Made by a program: the position numbers and the translations under genes. From UBA5072 sp041737175 (GTDB lineage Bacteria; Bacteroidota; Bacteroidia; Bacteroidales; UBA10428), in NCBI GenBank assembly GCA_041737175.1, contig JBGSSF010000034.1:1-64000 (forward strand): DNA of 64,000 bases. The letters are read 5' to 3'. The notes below the pieces were generated by a model. That model did not search any database. It was not told the DNA's origin and worked only from the letters and a program-made list of their open reading frames with translations. The first letter of the stretch is position 1. The number at the start of each line of letters is the position of its first letter. Shown here one piece after another: positions 45,904 through 54,580 of this stretch.

Positions 45904-47370
45904 ATGCGCAAAGAAACAGATTATATCGGCACAATGGAGATCCCCGGGGATGCATTATTCGGTATCCATTCATTGCGCGCTGCTGGTAACTTCCCCGATT
46001 CAACACGTTTTCACCTGGAATGGTACCAGGCAGTGGGTTCTGTTAAAAAAGCCTGCCTGATGACTTACCAGAAGTACGCTTCAGCGGTCAGCAGCAAATA
46101 TGCAGCTGACATGCTGCCACAACCACTTATTCAGGAACCGGTGGTGGATGCGCTCATCCGTTCGGCATCTGAAGCGGAATCGGGTTTGCATTTTGAGCAT
46201 TTTATAGTTCCTGCCATCCAGGGCGGAGCTGGTACCAGCATCAATATGAATGTGAATGAGATCATTGCAAACCGCGCACTGAACCTGATGGGTCAAAAAG
46301 CCGGAGCTTATGAGCATATTGATCCTGTGGAGCATGCCAACGTTTTCCAGTCCACCAATGATGTCATTCCCACCTCCCTGAAAGTGGCCATGCTGCGCTT
46401 ATTGCAAAACCACGAAACGTCGGTTAACAACCTTCGTTCCGGAATGGAAATGCTGGAAAGAAAATCTGCCAATGACCTTCGTATCGCCTATACACAGATG
46501 CAGGAAGCGGTGCCCTCATCCTATGGACGGCTTTTTGGCGCATATAATGACGCCTTGTCGCGCGACTGGTGGAGGATTTCGAAGTGTTCTGAACGGATCA
46601 AGACCGTTAATCTTGGCGGAAGTGCCGTAGGTACCGGTATTACGATACCACGCTTCTTCATCCGGGAAGTCGTGCAAACCCTGAAGCAAATCACGGGACT
46701 ACCGGTAACCCGGGCTGAGAACCTGCATGATGCCACCTCCAATCTCGACGCCCTTGTGGAAGTTCATGCCATTTTAAAAGCCCATGCGGTGAATCTGGAA
46801 AAGATGTCATCTGACCTGAGACTGTTGGCTTCAGACCTGGTAAGGAACCACGAACTGGAGATCCCGAAGCGCCAGGTTGGCAGTTCCATTATGCCTGGCA
46901 AGGTGAATCCTGTAATTCCTGAATTTGTGATCAGCTCATCCCATAAGGTTTACAGTAATGATGTGCTTATCAGCGGACTCTGCGGTCAGGGATGTCTTGA
47001 TCTGAATGCCTACCTGCCGGTAATAGGTCATGCCATGATTGAAAGCCTGAAACTGCTGATCGCAAGTGACAATACACTATTAGTTAACCTTGTTAAGGGC
47101 CTGCAACTTAATCCTTCCGTTTCCAGGGAAAACCTGCTCAACAGTCCGGCCATCGCTACAGCCCTTCTTCCGTATATCGGCTATCATAAAGCAACTCTGC
47201 TGGCTAAAGAAATGAAAAGCAGCAGCATCAACTTGCTGGAGGCAAACCGAGTACTCGGTTTATTGGATGAAGAGAAGATCCTGCAAATCATTGAACCTGC
47301 CAACCTTCTCAGGGAAGGCTTTACTCTGAACGAAATCATCGGTGATCATGGAAAAGGGAAGGGAACATAA
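45904..47370 (+). CDS. aspA: Aspartate ammonia-lyase-like protein in the maturase cluster
   Basis: The 488-residue protein belongs to the aspartase/fumarase superfamily. The signature GSSIMPGKVNP lies at about residues 320-332 with the catalytic Ser loop, and the substrate motifs STNDVIPTS and GAGTSINMNVNE are intact. It should interconvert aspartate and fumarate plus ammonia. AspA-like genes are often found among HydE/F/G genes, and ammonia or aspartate has been discussed for dithiomethylamine assembly. The hydF gene overlaps its end, so they are one operon. Confidence 0.88.
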   Translation: MRKETDYIGTMEIPGDALFGIHSLRAAGNFPDSTRFHLEWYQAVGSVKKACLMTYQKYASAVSSKYAADMLPQPLIQEPVVDALIRSASEAESGLHFEHFIVPAIQGGAGTSINMNVNEIIANRALNLMGQKAGAYEHIDPVEHANVFQSTNDVIPTSLKVAMLRLLQNHETSVNNLRSGMEMLERKSANDLRIAYTQMQEAVPSSYGRLFGAYNDALSRDWWRISKCSERIKTVNLGGSAVGTGITIPRFFIREVVQTLKQITGLPVTRAENLHDATSNLDALVEVHAILKAHAVNLEKMSSDLRLLASDLVRNHELEIPKRQVGSSIMPGKVNPVIPEFVISSSHKVYSNDVLISGLCGQGCLDLNAYLPVIGHAMIESLKLLIASDNTLLVNLVKGLQLNPSVSRENLLNSPAIATALLPYIGYHKATLLAKEMKSSSINLLEANRVLGLLDEEKILQIIEPANLLREGFTLNEIIGDHGKGKGT

Positions 47371-48574
47371 ACCGCATATCGGAATTTTCGGTCGGCGTAA
47401 TTTTGGGAAAAGCTCTTTGATCAATGCGCTGACAGGGCAGGATGTTGCCATTGTTTCGGAGCAACCCGGCACCACAACCGATCCGGTTAAGAAGTCCATT
47501 GAGATACCGGGTATTGGCCCGGTCATCCTGTTCGATACAGCCGGAATTGATGATATAGGCGCCCTGGGCCAGCTTCGTAAGGAAAAGACAAAAGAAGTCA
47601 TGAAAATTATCGACCTGGCCATTCTGGTGCTTAACAACAATGAGTCCGGCAATTTCGAGGATCAACTGATGGAGGGCTTTTATGAGAGCGGTATACCCTG
47701 TGTTTTTGTACACAGCAAATCAGATCTTGAATCGCTGAACGAAAACTTCAGACTTTCAATGACTGCCAGGTACCAGTCTCCTTTAGTTGAATTCAGTTCT
47801 GTCAACCCATCCAATCTGGAGGAAATCATAACAGCAATCCGGAATACAATGCCTGAAACGGCATACAGGAAACAGTCTCTGCTGGGAGACCTGGTCAGCT
47901 ATGGCGATATCGTACTGCTTATAACCCCGGTTGATACCGAAGCCCCCGAAGGCCGGCTCATTCTGCCCCAGGTTCAGGCGATCCGAGACATACTTGACAA
48001 TGAATGCATTGCTGTTGTTTTAAAGGAGCGTGAACTGGATGTTTTTCTGAGGACTGCCAAAATCAAGCCAAAGCTGGCTATTTGCGACACTTCCGTAATA
48101 CTCAAAGCCAATGCTTCGGTTCCGGAGGATATTCCGCTTACCGGATTCAGCATCCTTCTGGCCAGGTACAAAGGAGAATTTGAAAGCTACCTGAAAGGGA
48201 CTCCGGAGATCAGCAGGTTGCGTAACGGTGACCGGGTATTGTTGCTGGAATCATGCACGCATCATGTGTCATGTGATGACATCGGCAGAACCAAAATTCC
48301 TCGCTGGATGAATAATTTCACCGGAAAGAAATTGCAGTACGATGTTGTCGCGGGATTAAATCACCTGGAGCGTCCGGTCACCGACTATTCACTGGTCGTT
48401 CAATGCGGAGGATGCATGATTACGAGGAAACAACTTGTCAACAGGTTAAAACCTGCTATTGACGCAGGAATACCGGTGACCAATTACGGAATGGCAATAG
48501 CCTGGATGCAGGGTGTGTATAAGAGGGCGATCAGACCCTTTGTGAAAGAGGGGATGGGGGAAGAGGAATTATGA
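47348..48574 (+). CDS. hydF: [FeFe]-hydrogenase maturation GTPase HydF
   Basis: From the ATG at 47348 (408 residues) the protein has G1 FGRRNFGKSS, G3 FDTAGIDD and an SKSD G4 motif in the GTPase half. The cluster half has the CTHH and QCGGCM cysteines that bind the [4Fe-4S] cluster. HydF is the scaffold on which the [2Fe] subcluster is completed before transfer to HydA. A GTG two codons earlier is also possible. It overlaps the aspA-like gene by 23 bases and the next gene by 4. Confidence 0.95.
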   Translation: MEKGREHKPHIGIFGRRNFGKSSLINALTGQDVAIVSEQPGTTTDPVKKSIEIPGIGPVILFDTAGIDDIGALGQLRKEKTKEVMKIIDLAILVLNNNESGNFEDQLMEGFYESGIPCVFVHSKSDLESLNENFRLSMTARYQSPLVEFSSVNPSNLEEIITAIRNTMPETAYRKQSLLGDLVSYGDIVLLITPVDTEAPEGRLILPQVQAIRDILDNECIAVVLKERELDVFLRTAKIKPKLAICDTSVILKANASVPEDIPLTGFSILLARYKGEFESYLKGTPEISRLRNGDRVLLLESCTHHVSCDDIGRTKIPRWMNNFTGKKLQYDVVAGLNHLERPVTDYSLVVQCGGCMITRKQLVNRLKPAIDAGIPVTNYGMAIAWMQGVYKRAIRPFVKEGMGEEEL

Positions 48575-49713
48575 GGGACAAGGGACAAGGGACAAGGCAC
48601 AAGTTGCAGGAGCAGCAGCAGTGGCAGTATCTGGACGATACTTTACGTAAATCAGATCTGAACCACGATGACATCGTATTCCTGCTTGGTTTGCAAGGGC
48701 CTGAAAAAACCCAACTGTTCGAACATTCCGCCGGGATTAAAGAAAAACATGTCGGTAATAAGGTTTATTTCCGCGGATTGATTGAGTTTTCCAACATCTG
48801 CCTGAAGAATTGTCTTTATTGCGGTATCCGGCATGACAATGTTCATGTTAACCGATACATCCTGAGCGAGGATGAGATTCTCGCAGCAGCCCGCTTTGCC
48901 TTTGAAAACAATTACGGTTCCCTGGTACTTCAGTCAGGTGAAGTGGAAACCGGCAACTTTGTGAGACAGGTTGAAAAAATCCTCCGTGAAATCCACAGGA
49001 TTTCCGGTGGTAAACTGAGAATTACCTTGTCATGCGGTGAACAGGAAAAGGACACTTACCGGCGCTGGCATGACAGCGGTGCGCATCGTTATCTGCTGCG
49101 GATAGAATCATCCAATCCGGAGCTTTACCGTAAATTGCACCCGCAGGATGGCCTGCACAATTACCAGCGCAGGTTGGATTGTCTTTACAGTCTGCAGGAC
49201 ACCGGCTATCAGGTAGGCACCGGTGTGATGATCGGTCTTCCTTTTCAAACCCTGCATGATCTTGCCGGAGATCTCCTGTTCATGAAGCAATTTGACATTG
49301 ACATGGTGGGAATGGGCCCTTACCTTGAACATGAGCATACACCATTGTATGCCTTCCGTGACAAGCTTCCCCCGATTGAGGAGCGGTTTCAGCTGACTTT
49401 GAAAATGATCGCCGTGCTCAGGATTCTCCTGAAGGATATCAATATCGCTGCAACAACAGCATTGCAAGCCATCGATAAACTGGGTCGTGAAAAGGCGATT
49501 CAGGTCGGTGCCAATGTAATTATGCCCAATATCACTCCCGGCAGGTACCGCGATGATTATCTCCTTTACCAGAACAAGCCCTGTACCGATGAAAATCCGG
49601 AAGATTGCATAGGTTGCCTGAATGCAAGGATAGCACTGACCAATAATGAGATTGCCTATGGGGAGTGGGGGGATTCGGAGCACTTCAGAAAAAAAGGAAC
49701 AAGGGACAAGTGA
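48571..49713 (+). CDS. hydE: [FeFe]-hydrogenase maturase HydE
   Basis: The 380-residue radical SAM protein has the cluster motif CLKNCLYC (C77, C81, C84) and the biotin synthase-like barrel. HydE processes the cysteine-iron precursor in H-cluster assembly. Oddly, its first 20 residues (RDKGQGTRHKLQEQQQWQ) are encoded by a GGGACAA tandem repeat followed by a CAG repeat, and its last residues (RKKGTRDK) come from the same GGGACAA family. No other ATG lies before the conserved part, so the short extra ends are probably translated. Start is coupled to hydF (ATGA). Confidence 0.93.
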   Translation: MRDKGQGTRHKLQEQQQWQYLDDTLRKSDLNHDDIVFLLGLQGPEKTQLFEHSAGIKEKHVGNKVYFRGLIEFSNICLKNCLYCGIRHDNVHVNRYILSEDEILAAARFAFENNYGSLVLQSGEVETGNFVRQVEKILREIHRISGGKLRITLSCGEQEKDTYRRWHDSGAHRYLLRIESSNPELYRKLHPQDGLHNYQRRLDCLYSLQDTGYQVGTGVMIGLPFQTLHDLAGDLLFMKQFDIDMVGMGPYLEHEHTPLYAFRDKLPPIEERFQLTLKMIAVLRILLKDINIAATTALQAIDKLGREKAIQVGANVIMPNITPGRYRDDYLLYQNKPCTDENPEDCIGCLNARIALTNNEIAYGEWGDSEHFRKKGTRDK

Positions 49714-49750
49714 ATGGCTAACTCGTCCCTTGTCCCTCGTCCCTTGTCAC
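49696..49750. repeat. Inverted GGGACAA-type repeat and hairpin at gene ends
   Basis: ACAAGGGAC (49699-49707) pairs with GTCCCTTGT (49725-49733); a second GTCCCTTGT lies at 49739-49747. It spans the end of hydE and touches the stop of the convergent gene. It can form a bidirectional terminator-like hairpin. Confidence 0.65.
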
Positions 49751-51879
49751 AGTTTCACAGAAATCCCCGGACCGATCAACATCATCCACTTCTCAGCCTT
49801 GAACTGGTAACCCGCACCAATGTATAAAGGGAAGGCCAGTTTCTTATCGCGTGTTGTGGGGTAAAGGCTTGCCAGAGCCACCAGCGCCAGGTCCTGCCTT
49901 TCACTCTGGAAATTGAAAGCATCCAGCGCCAGGAAACCTGCCCCTATGCGATAAGGTCTTAATTTGGCGATCTTCTCGGGGTGATAAAAAGCAAACTGAG
50001 CTACCATGGCCATACTGATCCCGTATAGGTTACTGAATGTGGTCTGGTCGGGATTCTCATCGTCTTTGGATACGGTAACCAGACCGGCCGGGAACGATAC
50101 ATCGATGTCGAATTTATGCTTCTTTTTCAGAATGATTTCCAAATCTTTCTGCTGGCTTTCTCCGCCGTACTTTTCCGGATTTGTTTTAACAGACAGGTAG
50201 ATCCTTGACCAGTCATCGAGGTCATTGGTGCTTCTCCGGAGGTATTTGTTCAGGCTGATCTCATTCGGGGTGCAGTTCCTTTTATCATAATAATTGTAAC
50301 GGGGGGACTGATCGGAGGGACAAATTACCACATTGGAAATGGTCCGCATATCAATGAGTTCATTGTTTGGTCCAGTGATGCGTACATCAAACGTCAGGTA
50401 TTGTTTGCCAAACAAACGATGATCAGAATCAATTTTATCATTGTTAAAGGTTAACACAATATCACGAATGGCCTTTTCAAACAGCACCGGACCATGCACA
50501 CCGGCGAGAACGCGGTTAATGTCTCCATAATTCAGGTAGATATAATCAAAAGGCCGCGGTATTTCATATTCCCTCACCGAAAGAGCATGACCTGTTGATG
50601 TACTGTAATTGTAAAGATTGACCCTTTTTTTACCGATATTAACAGGAACCTGCAATTTTAGAATAACCTCATTCTCGTTCTGGATGAGGGTATCAGATGT
50701 GATATCGGTCAATTCCTCAAAATGAAACCGGGCTTTGTACAAAGCAAGTCCTTCAATTCTGACTCCAATGGTTTCACCGGGGTAAACCGACAGGTCATTG
50801 CTCCAGTCGCTCCCTTCGCGCATGACCGATATTCGTGTGATGGAGGTGGCCGGAGTAATACTGAAATTTGAAATGAACTTCGCCTCGTCCCCGTCTTTCA
50901 TGTAAAGATATCCGTCGGAGTTGCGGTGATAATTATATGTTTTGAGATAGCAGAGGATCCGGTTATTGGATAGAAAGCTGCGGGTGAAGATCTCAGCAAT
51001 CAAAATGCCTCCCGGATTTTCTTGATCCTCAATCCTGTACGTCCGGTTGATCTCCAGCGATCTGTCGTAATCGAGCTGGACTTCCACACCCTGCTTCCTT
51101 GAGTTTTCATCCAGAGTGATTTCACGTTTGTCGATATTCAGAAATCTCAACCGGCTGGTTTTAACACTGAAGGTATATTCAAGCGGTTTGATCTGCGCGA
51201 TAACACGATTTTCCGCCTGATCCACGTCAGGTTTCTCAGCTTGCAGGGTCACCATGAGTTTCTGAATGCCAAGTTTATTGGGAACCACATGCAGCCGCAA
51301 CTGTTCATTCAGCTTTTCAATGCGGTAATCGATTCCCAGCCCTTCGGTCCATTCACCTGAGAACCTTATATTTTCAGCGTTATTGGTTATCAGATCAAAT
51401 ACTTTTTCTTCTCCGATATACAATTCATCGTTGGAAGGTTTCAGGTCAACATAGGTATTTGTACAAGGTAATAGTCTGACAATCTCCAGGTTATCAATAC
51501 CGTTTTGTTTGTACCTGAACTGAAGTTTAAGAAATTGGGAACGCGTCAGATTTCTGAACCGAATCTTGCATCGCCAGGTTTCATCATAAAACATAAGTGA
51601 ATCCACCAGTTCAAAATCGCCGGAAGGCACCAGGATCAGATTCTGGAAGGAACTGTTTTTTTTGGGGAACAGAACAACCTCTGCAACCTCGTTCTCATCA
51701 TCATAGGTAAAATACAGGTTCTTTTCATTATTAAAATTCACGGTATTCCGGTTGTTGTTAAATACCAGGGTATCGATGTGTATTTCAACGTTCCTGAAGA
51801 TGCTTTCCCCGGTTACCTGAGCTGTTAAACAGGTTGTCAGAAACAGCAAAAATATGGATATGAAATTGATATTCTTCAT
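49747..51879 (-). CDS. Large exported protein of unknown function
   Basis: The 710-residue protein has a signal peptide ending TTCLTAQ. The body is beta-rich with no recognised catalytic motif, and the last 110 residues (FSNLYGISMAMVAQFAFYHP, RIGAGFLALDAFNFQ, YIGAGYQFKAEKWMMLIGPG) look like outer-membrane beta strands. It may be an outer-membrane or periplasmic protein. It has its own divergent promoter, shares no operon and is convergent with hydE. Homologues may be limited to Bacteroidetes. Confidence 0.6.
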   Translation of the reverse strand: MKNINFISIFLLFLTTCLTAQVTGESIFRNVEIHIDTLVFNNNRNTVNFNNEKNLYFTYDDENEVAEVVLFPKKNSSFQNLILVPSGDFELVDSLMFYDETWRCKIRFRNLTRSQFLKLQFRYKQNGIDNLEIVRLLPCTNTYVDLKPSNDELYIGEEKVFDLITNNAENIRFSGEWTEGLGIDYRIEKLNEQLRLHVVPNKLGIQKLMVTLQAEKPDVDQAENRVIAQIKPLEYTFSVKTSRLRFLNIDKREITLDENSRKQGVEVQLDYDRSLEINRTYRIEDQENPGGILIAEIFTRSFLSNNRILCYLKTYNYHRNSDGYLYMKDGDEAKFISNFSITPATSITRISVMREGSDWSNDLSVYPGETIGVRIEGLALYKARFHFEELTDITSDTLIQNENEVILKLQVPVNIGKKRVNLYNYSTSTGHALSVREYEIPRPFDYIYLNYGDINRVLAGVHGPVLFEKAIRDIVLTFNNDKIDSDHRLFGKQYLTFDVRITGPNNELIDMRTISNVVICPSDQSPRYNYYDKRNCTPNEISLNKYLRRSTNDLDDWSRIYLSVKTNPEKYGGESQQKDLEIILKKKHKFDIDVSFPAGLVTVSKDDENPDQTTFSNLYGISMAMVAQFAFYHPEKIAKLRPYRIGAGFLALDAFNFQSERQDLALVALASLYPTTRDKKLAFPLYIGAGYQFKAEKWMMLIGPGISVKL

Positions 51880-51910
51880 ATTACAATCAAAACATTTTTC
51901 TTATACATCA

Positions 51911-51941
51911 CGAATATAGGGATTGTACAGACAAGTGCAAA
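51911..51941 (-). promoter_or_regulatory. Promoter of the large exported protein
   Basis: On the minus strand TTTG (51941-51938), 19 bases, then TATATTCG (51918-51911): an almost perfect phylum consensus. The ATG is about 30 bases downstream. Confidence 0.6.
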
Positions 51942-51990
51942 GAAATGTTTCATGATGATAATTATCCTGAAAAGTATTCCTTCAATTCCA

Positions 51991-51998
51991 TAATTTTG
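51991..51998 (+). promoter_or_regulatory. Possible promoter of the fermentation operon
   Basis: TAATTTTG is a perfect -7 box, 22 bases before the start of the CoA ligase. The -33 element is weak, so this is tentative. Confidence 0.4.
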
Positions 51999-52020
51999 AT
52001 TCCACCTGATAAAAACGGAT

Positions 52021-54078
52021 ATGATTAACCAGCAATTGCTTAACCCTGCCAGCATTGTTGTGGTAGGCGGTTCCAATAACCTGCACAAGCCCGGCGGCAG
52101 AATAATCCAGAATATTCTCAGCGGAGGTTATTCGGGTAATTTGTATGTTGTTAACCCAAAAGACGAATTGGTTCAGGGAATTCATTCGTATAAAGGTATT
52201 CAGGAACTTCCTCCGGTTGACCTGGCTGTGCTTGCTATTTCGGCGAAACAATGCCTGGAAGCGGTTCGCCTGCTTGCTGAGCAGAAAAACACCAGGGCAT
52301 TTATTATTTTATCGGCCGGCTTCAGCGAAGACAGTGAGGAAGGACGTCAGATTGAAAATGAAATGGTTGATATTGTCAACAAGGCAGGCGCCTGTCTGAT
52401 TGGTCCGAATTGCATCGGTGTTATTACGCAGGCGTATAATGGAGTCTTTACCTCACCGGTACCGCGGCTCAGTCCCCGGGGTTGCGATTTTGCCTCAGGA
52501 TCCGGAGCTACAGCAGTTTTTATTATTGAATCAGCCCTTCCCAAAGGTCTGGCCTTTGCCAGTGTTTTCTCCGTGGGAAACTGCGCGCAGACAGGTATTG
52601 AAGACATACTTGAATATTGGGACCGTTCCTATGAGCCCGGCATCAGCTCGCCGATCAAACTTTTGTATGTTGAAAACATAAAAAACCCTGATAAACTCCT
52701 GCATCATGCTTCTTCACTCATCCGCAAGGGTTGCCGGATAGCTGCCATTAAGGCAGGAACCACCGAAGCCGGCAGCAGGGCCGCTACTTCGCACACCGGT
52801 GCAATGGCATCATCTGACCTGGCTGTGGAAGCTTTGTTCAGGAAAGCAGGAATTGTAAGGTGTTTTGGACGGGAGGAACTTACCACGGTGGCGTCGGTCT
52901 TTACCCATAAACCCTTCAAAGGGAAAAACATTGCTATTATTACCCATGCCGGCGGGCCGGCCGTTATGCTCACCGATGCCCTTGTGGCCGGGGGGCTAAA
53001 TACGCCAAGGATAACAGGTGTAGATCATGAAAATTTGTTGGCCATGATGAATCCCGGAGCATCAGCTGATAATCCGGTGGATCTCATTGCCACAGCTACT
53101 TCTGATCAGCTGGACAAAGTGATTGAATATGCCGACAAGCAACTGCCCGTCATGGACAGCATCATTGTGATTTTCGGCAGCAATGGCATGATTGATATCA
53201 CAGAAATCTATGATCTGTTACATAAGAAAATTCAGGAATGCAATAAACCGGTTCTGCCGATCCTTCCATCCATAACCAGTTCCAGGGAAGAGCTCGAGGT
53301 TTTCATGAAACACGGAAATGTTATCTTTCCGGATGAGGTCGTTCTGGGTCGCGCGCTCACAAGGATTTCCAATACCCCTTATCCCGCAGAGGAAAAAATC
53401 ACACTGGATCATGTCGATGTTCCGCTGATCCGGAAAATTATAAATGATTCATCCGATGGTTACCTTGAACCGGAAAGCATACAGCAATTGTTAACCGCTG
53501 CAGGCATTCCCCTTGTGATAGAACGCGTGGTATCCTCAGGAAGGGAACTGAAGATGGCTGCCGCTGAAATTGGTTTTCCCCTGGCATTGAAGGTGGTTGG
53601 TCCGGTTCATAAATCGGATGTGGGTGGAGTAACACTGAATATCAAATCGGATGCACATCTGAAGGCCGAGTTCAGCCGCATGATGAAAATCAAGGAGGTA
53701 AAGGCTGTGGTGATGCAGAAAATGATGACGGGCACTGAGCTTTTTATCGGAGCCAGTTATGAGCCGCGGTTTGGACATGTTATCCTGTGTGGGTTGGGCG
53801 GCATTTTTGTTGAAGTTCTGGGCGATATCCAATCGGGACTCGCTCCGTTAACCTTCGATGAAGCACGTTCCATGATCAGAAGTCTGAGGGTCTACCGGAT
53901 CATCCAGGGAACACGCGGTAAGCCGGGCATCCATGAGAAGAAATTTACAGAGATCATTGTCAGGCTCTCCAGTTTATTGAGGTTTGCCACAGAGATAAAA
54001 GAACTGGACCTGAATCCCCTCATCGGTAATCCCGAAGACATCACGGTTGTCGATGCCCGCATCAGGGTTCAAAAGTAA
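52021..54078 (+). CDS. Acyl-CoA synthetase (ADP-forming), fused alpha and beta parts
   Basis: The 685-residue protein is a fused ADP-forming acetyl-CoA synthetase. The N-terminal CoA-binding domain starts at residue 10 (NPASIVVVGGSNNLHKPGG). The succinyl-CoA-ligase-like part has the phosphohistidine loop SHTGAMASSD near residue 260. The C-terminal ATP-grasp (ALKVVGPVHKSDVGGV, LFIGASYEPRFGHVI) completes it. It converts acyl-CoA, ADP and Pi to acid, CoA and ATP, the ATP-yielding end of amino-acid fermentation. It heads an operon with PaaK-like and 2-oxoacid oxidoreductase genes. Confidence 0.92.
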   Translation: MINQQLLNPASIVVVGGSNNLHKPGGRIIQNILSGGYSGNLYVVNPKDELVQGIHSYKGIQELPPVDLAVLAISAKQCLEAVRLLAEQKNTRAFIILSAGFSEDSEEGRQIENEMVDIVNKAGACLIGPNCIGVITQAYNGVFTSPVPRLSPRGCDFASGSGATAVFIIESALPKGLAFASVFSVGNCAQTGIEDILEYWDRSYEPGISSPIKLLYVENIKNPDKLLHHASSLIRKGCRIAAIKAGTTEAGSRAATSHTGAMASSDLAVEALFRKAGIVRCFGREELTTVASVFTHKPFKGKNIAIITHAGGPAVMLTDALVAGGLNTPRITGVDHENLLAMMNPGASADNPVDLIATATSDQLDKVIEYADKQLPVMDSIIVIFGSNGMIDITEIYDLLHKKIQECNKPVLPILPSITSSREELEVFMKHGNVIFPDEVVLGRALTRISNTPYPAEEKITLDHVDVPLIRKIINDSSDGYLEPESIQQLLTAAGIPLVIERVVSSGRELKMAAAEIGFPLALKVVGPVHKSDVGGVTLNIKSDAHLKAEFSRMMKIKEVKAVVMQKMMTGTELFIGASYEPRFGHVILCGLGGIFVEVLGDIQSGLAPLTFDEARSMIRSLRVYRIIQGTRGKPGIHEKKFTEIIVRLSSLLRFATEIKELDLNPLIGNPEDITVVDARIRVQK

Positions 54079-54154
54079 ACCGGGTGAATATTTTTACAGT
54101 GGTAATGTCAATTTTATTTATATTAGAGCTTTTATTCAGCTAAAATCTCGGGTT

Positions 54155-54580
54155 ATGATTATTCATCAATTATCAGTATTTCTCGAAAATAAGTCGGGAC
54201 GGCTTACTGAGGTCCTGGAGACCCTGGGAAGTGAAAACATCAGGATTACTGCCCTGAGTGTTGCAGATACTTCGGAATTCGGAATCCTCCGGATGATTGT
54301 TTCTGACCCTGTCAGGGCAAAGGAAGTGCTGAAAAGCCGGTCGTTCACGGTAAACCTGACGGAAGTAATTTCCATAATGGCGCCAAGTGAAGCCAAATAT
54401 TACGCCAAGGTCCTGAAGATACTGTCAGACCTCGACAACAGCATTGAATATACTTATGCTTTTTCCCTGGGCGAGAAATCGGTTATTATTCTTCGGTGCA
54501 GCAATACCGAAGAGGCGATACGTGCACTCAAGGAGCATGAGCTGGAATTGATAAAGGCAAGTGACCTCTATAAATTGTAA
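54155..54580 (+). CDS. ACT-domain amino-acid-binding protein
   Basis: From the ATG at 54155 (MIIHQLSVFLENKSGRL) the protein has 141 residues with two ACT repeats. In many Bacteroidetes such a gene is found directly before phenylacetate-CoA ligase, where it may sense an amino acid. Its stop is directly followed by the ATG of the ligase. No catalytic motif is present. Confidence 0.85.
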   Translation: MIIHQLSVFLENKSGRLTEVLETLGSENIRITALSVADTSEFGILRMIVSDPVRAKEVLKSRSFTVNLTEVISIMAPSEAKYYAKVLKILSDLDNSIEYTYAFSLGEKSVIILRCSNTEEAIRALKEHELELIKASDLYKL

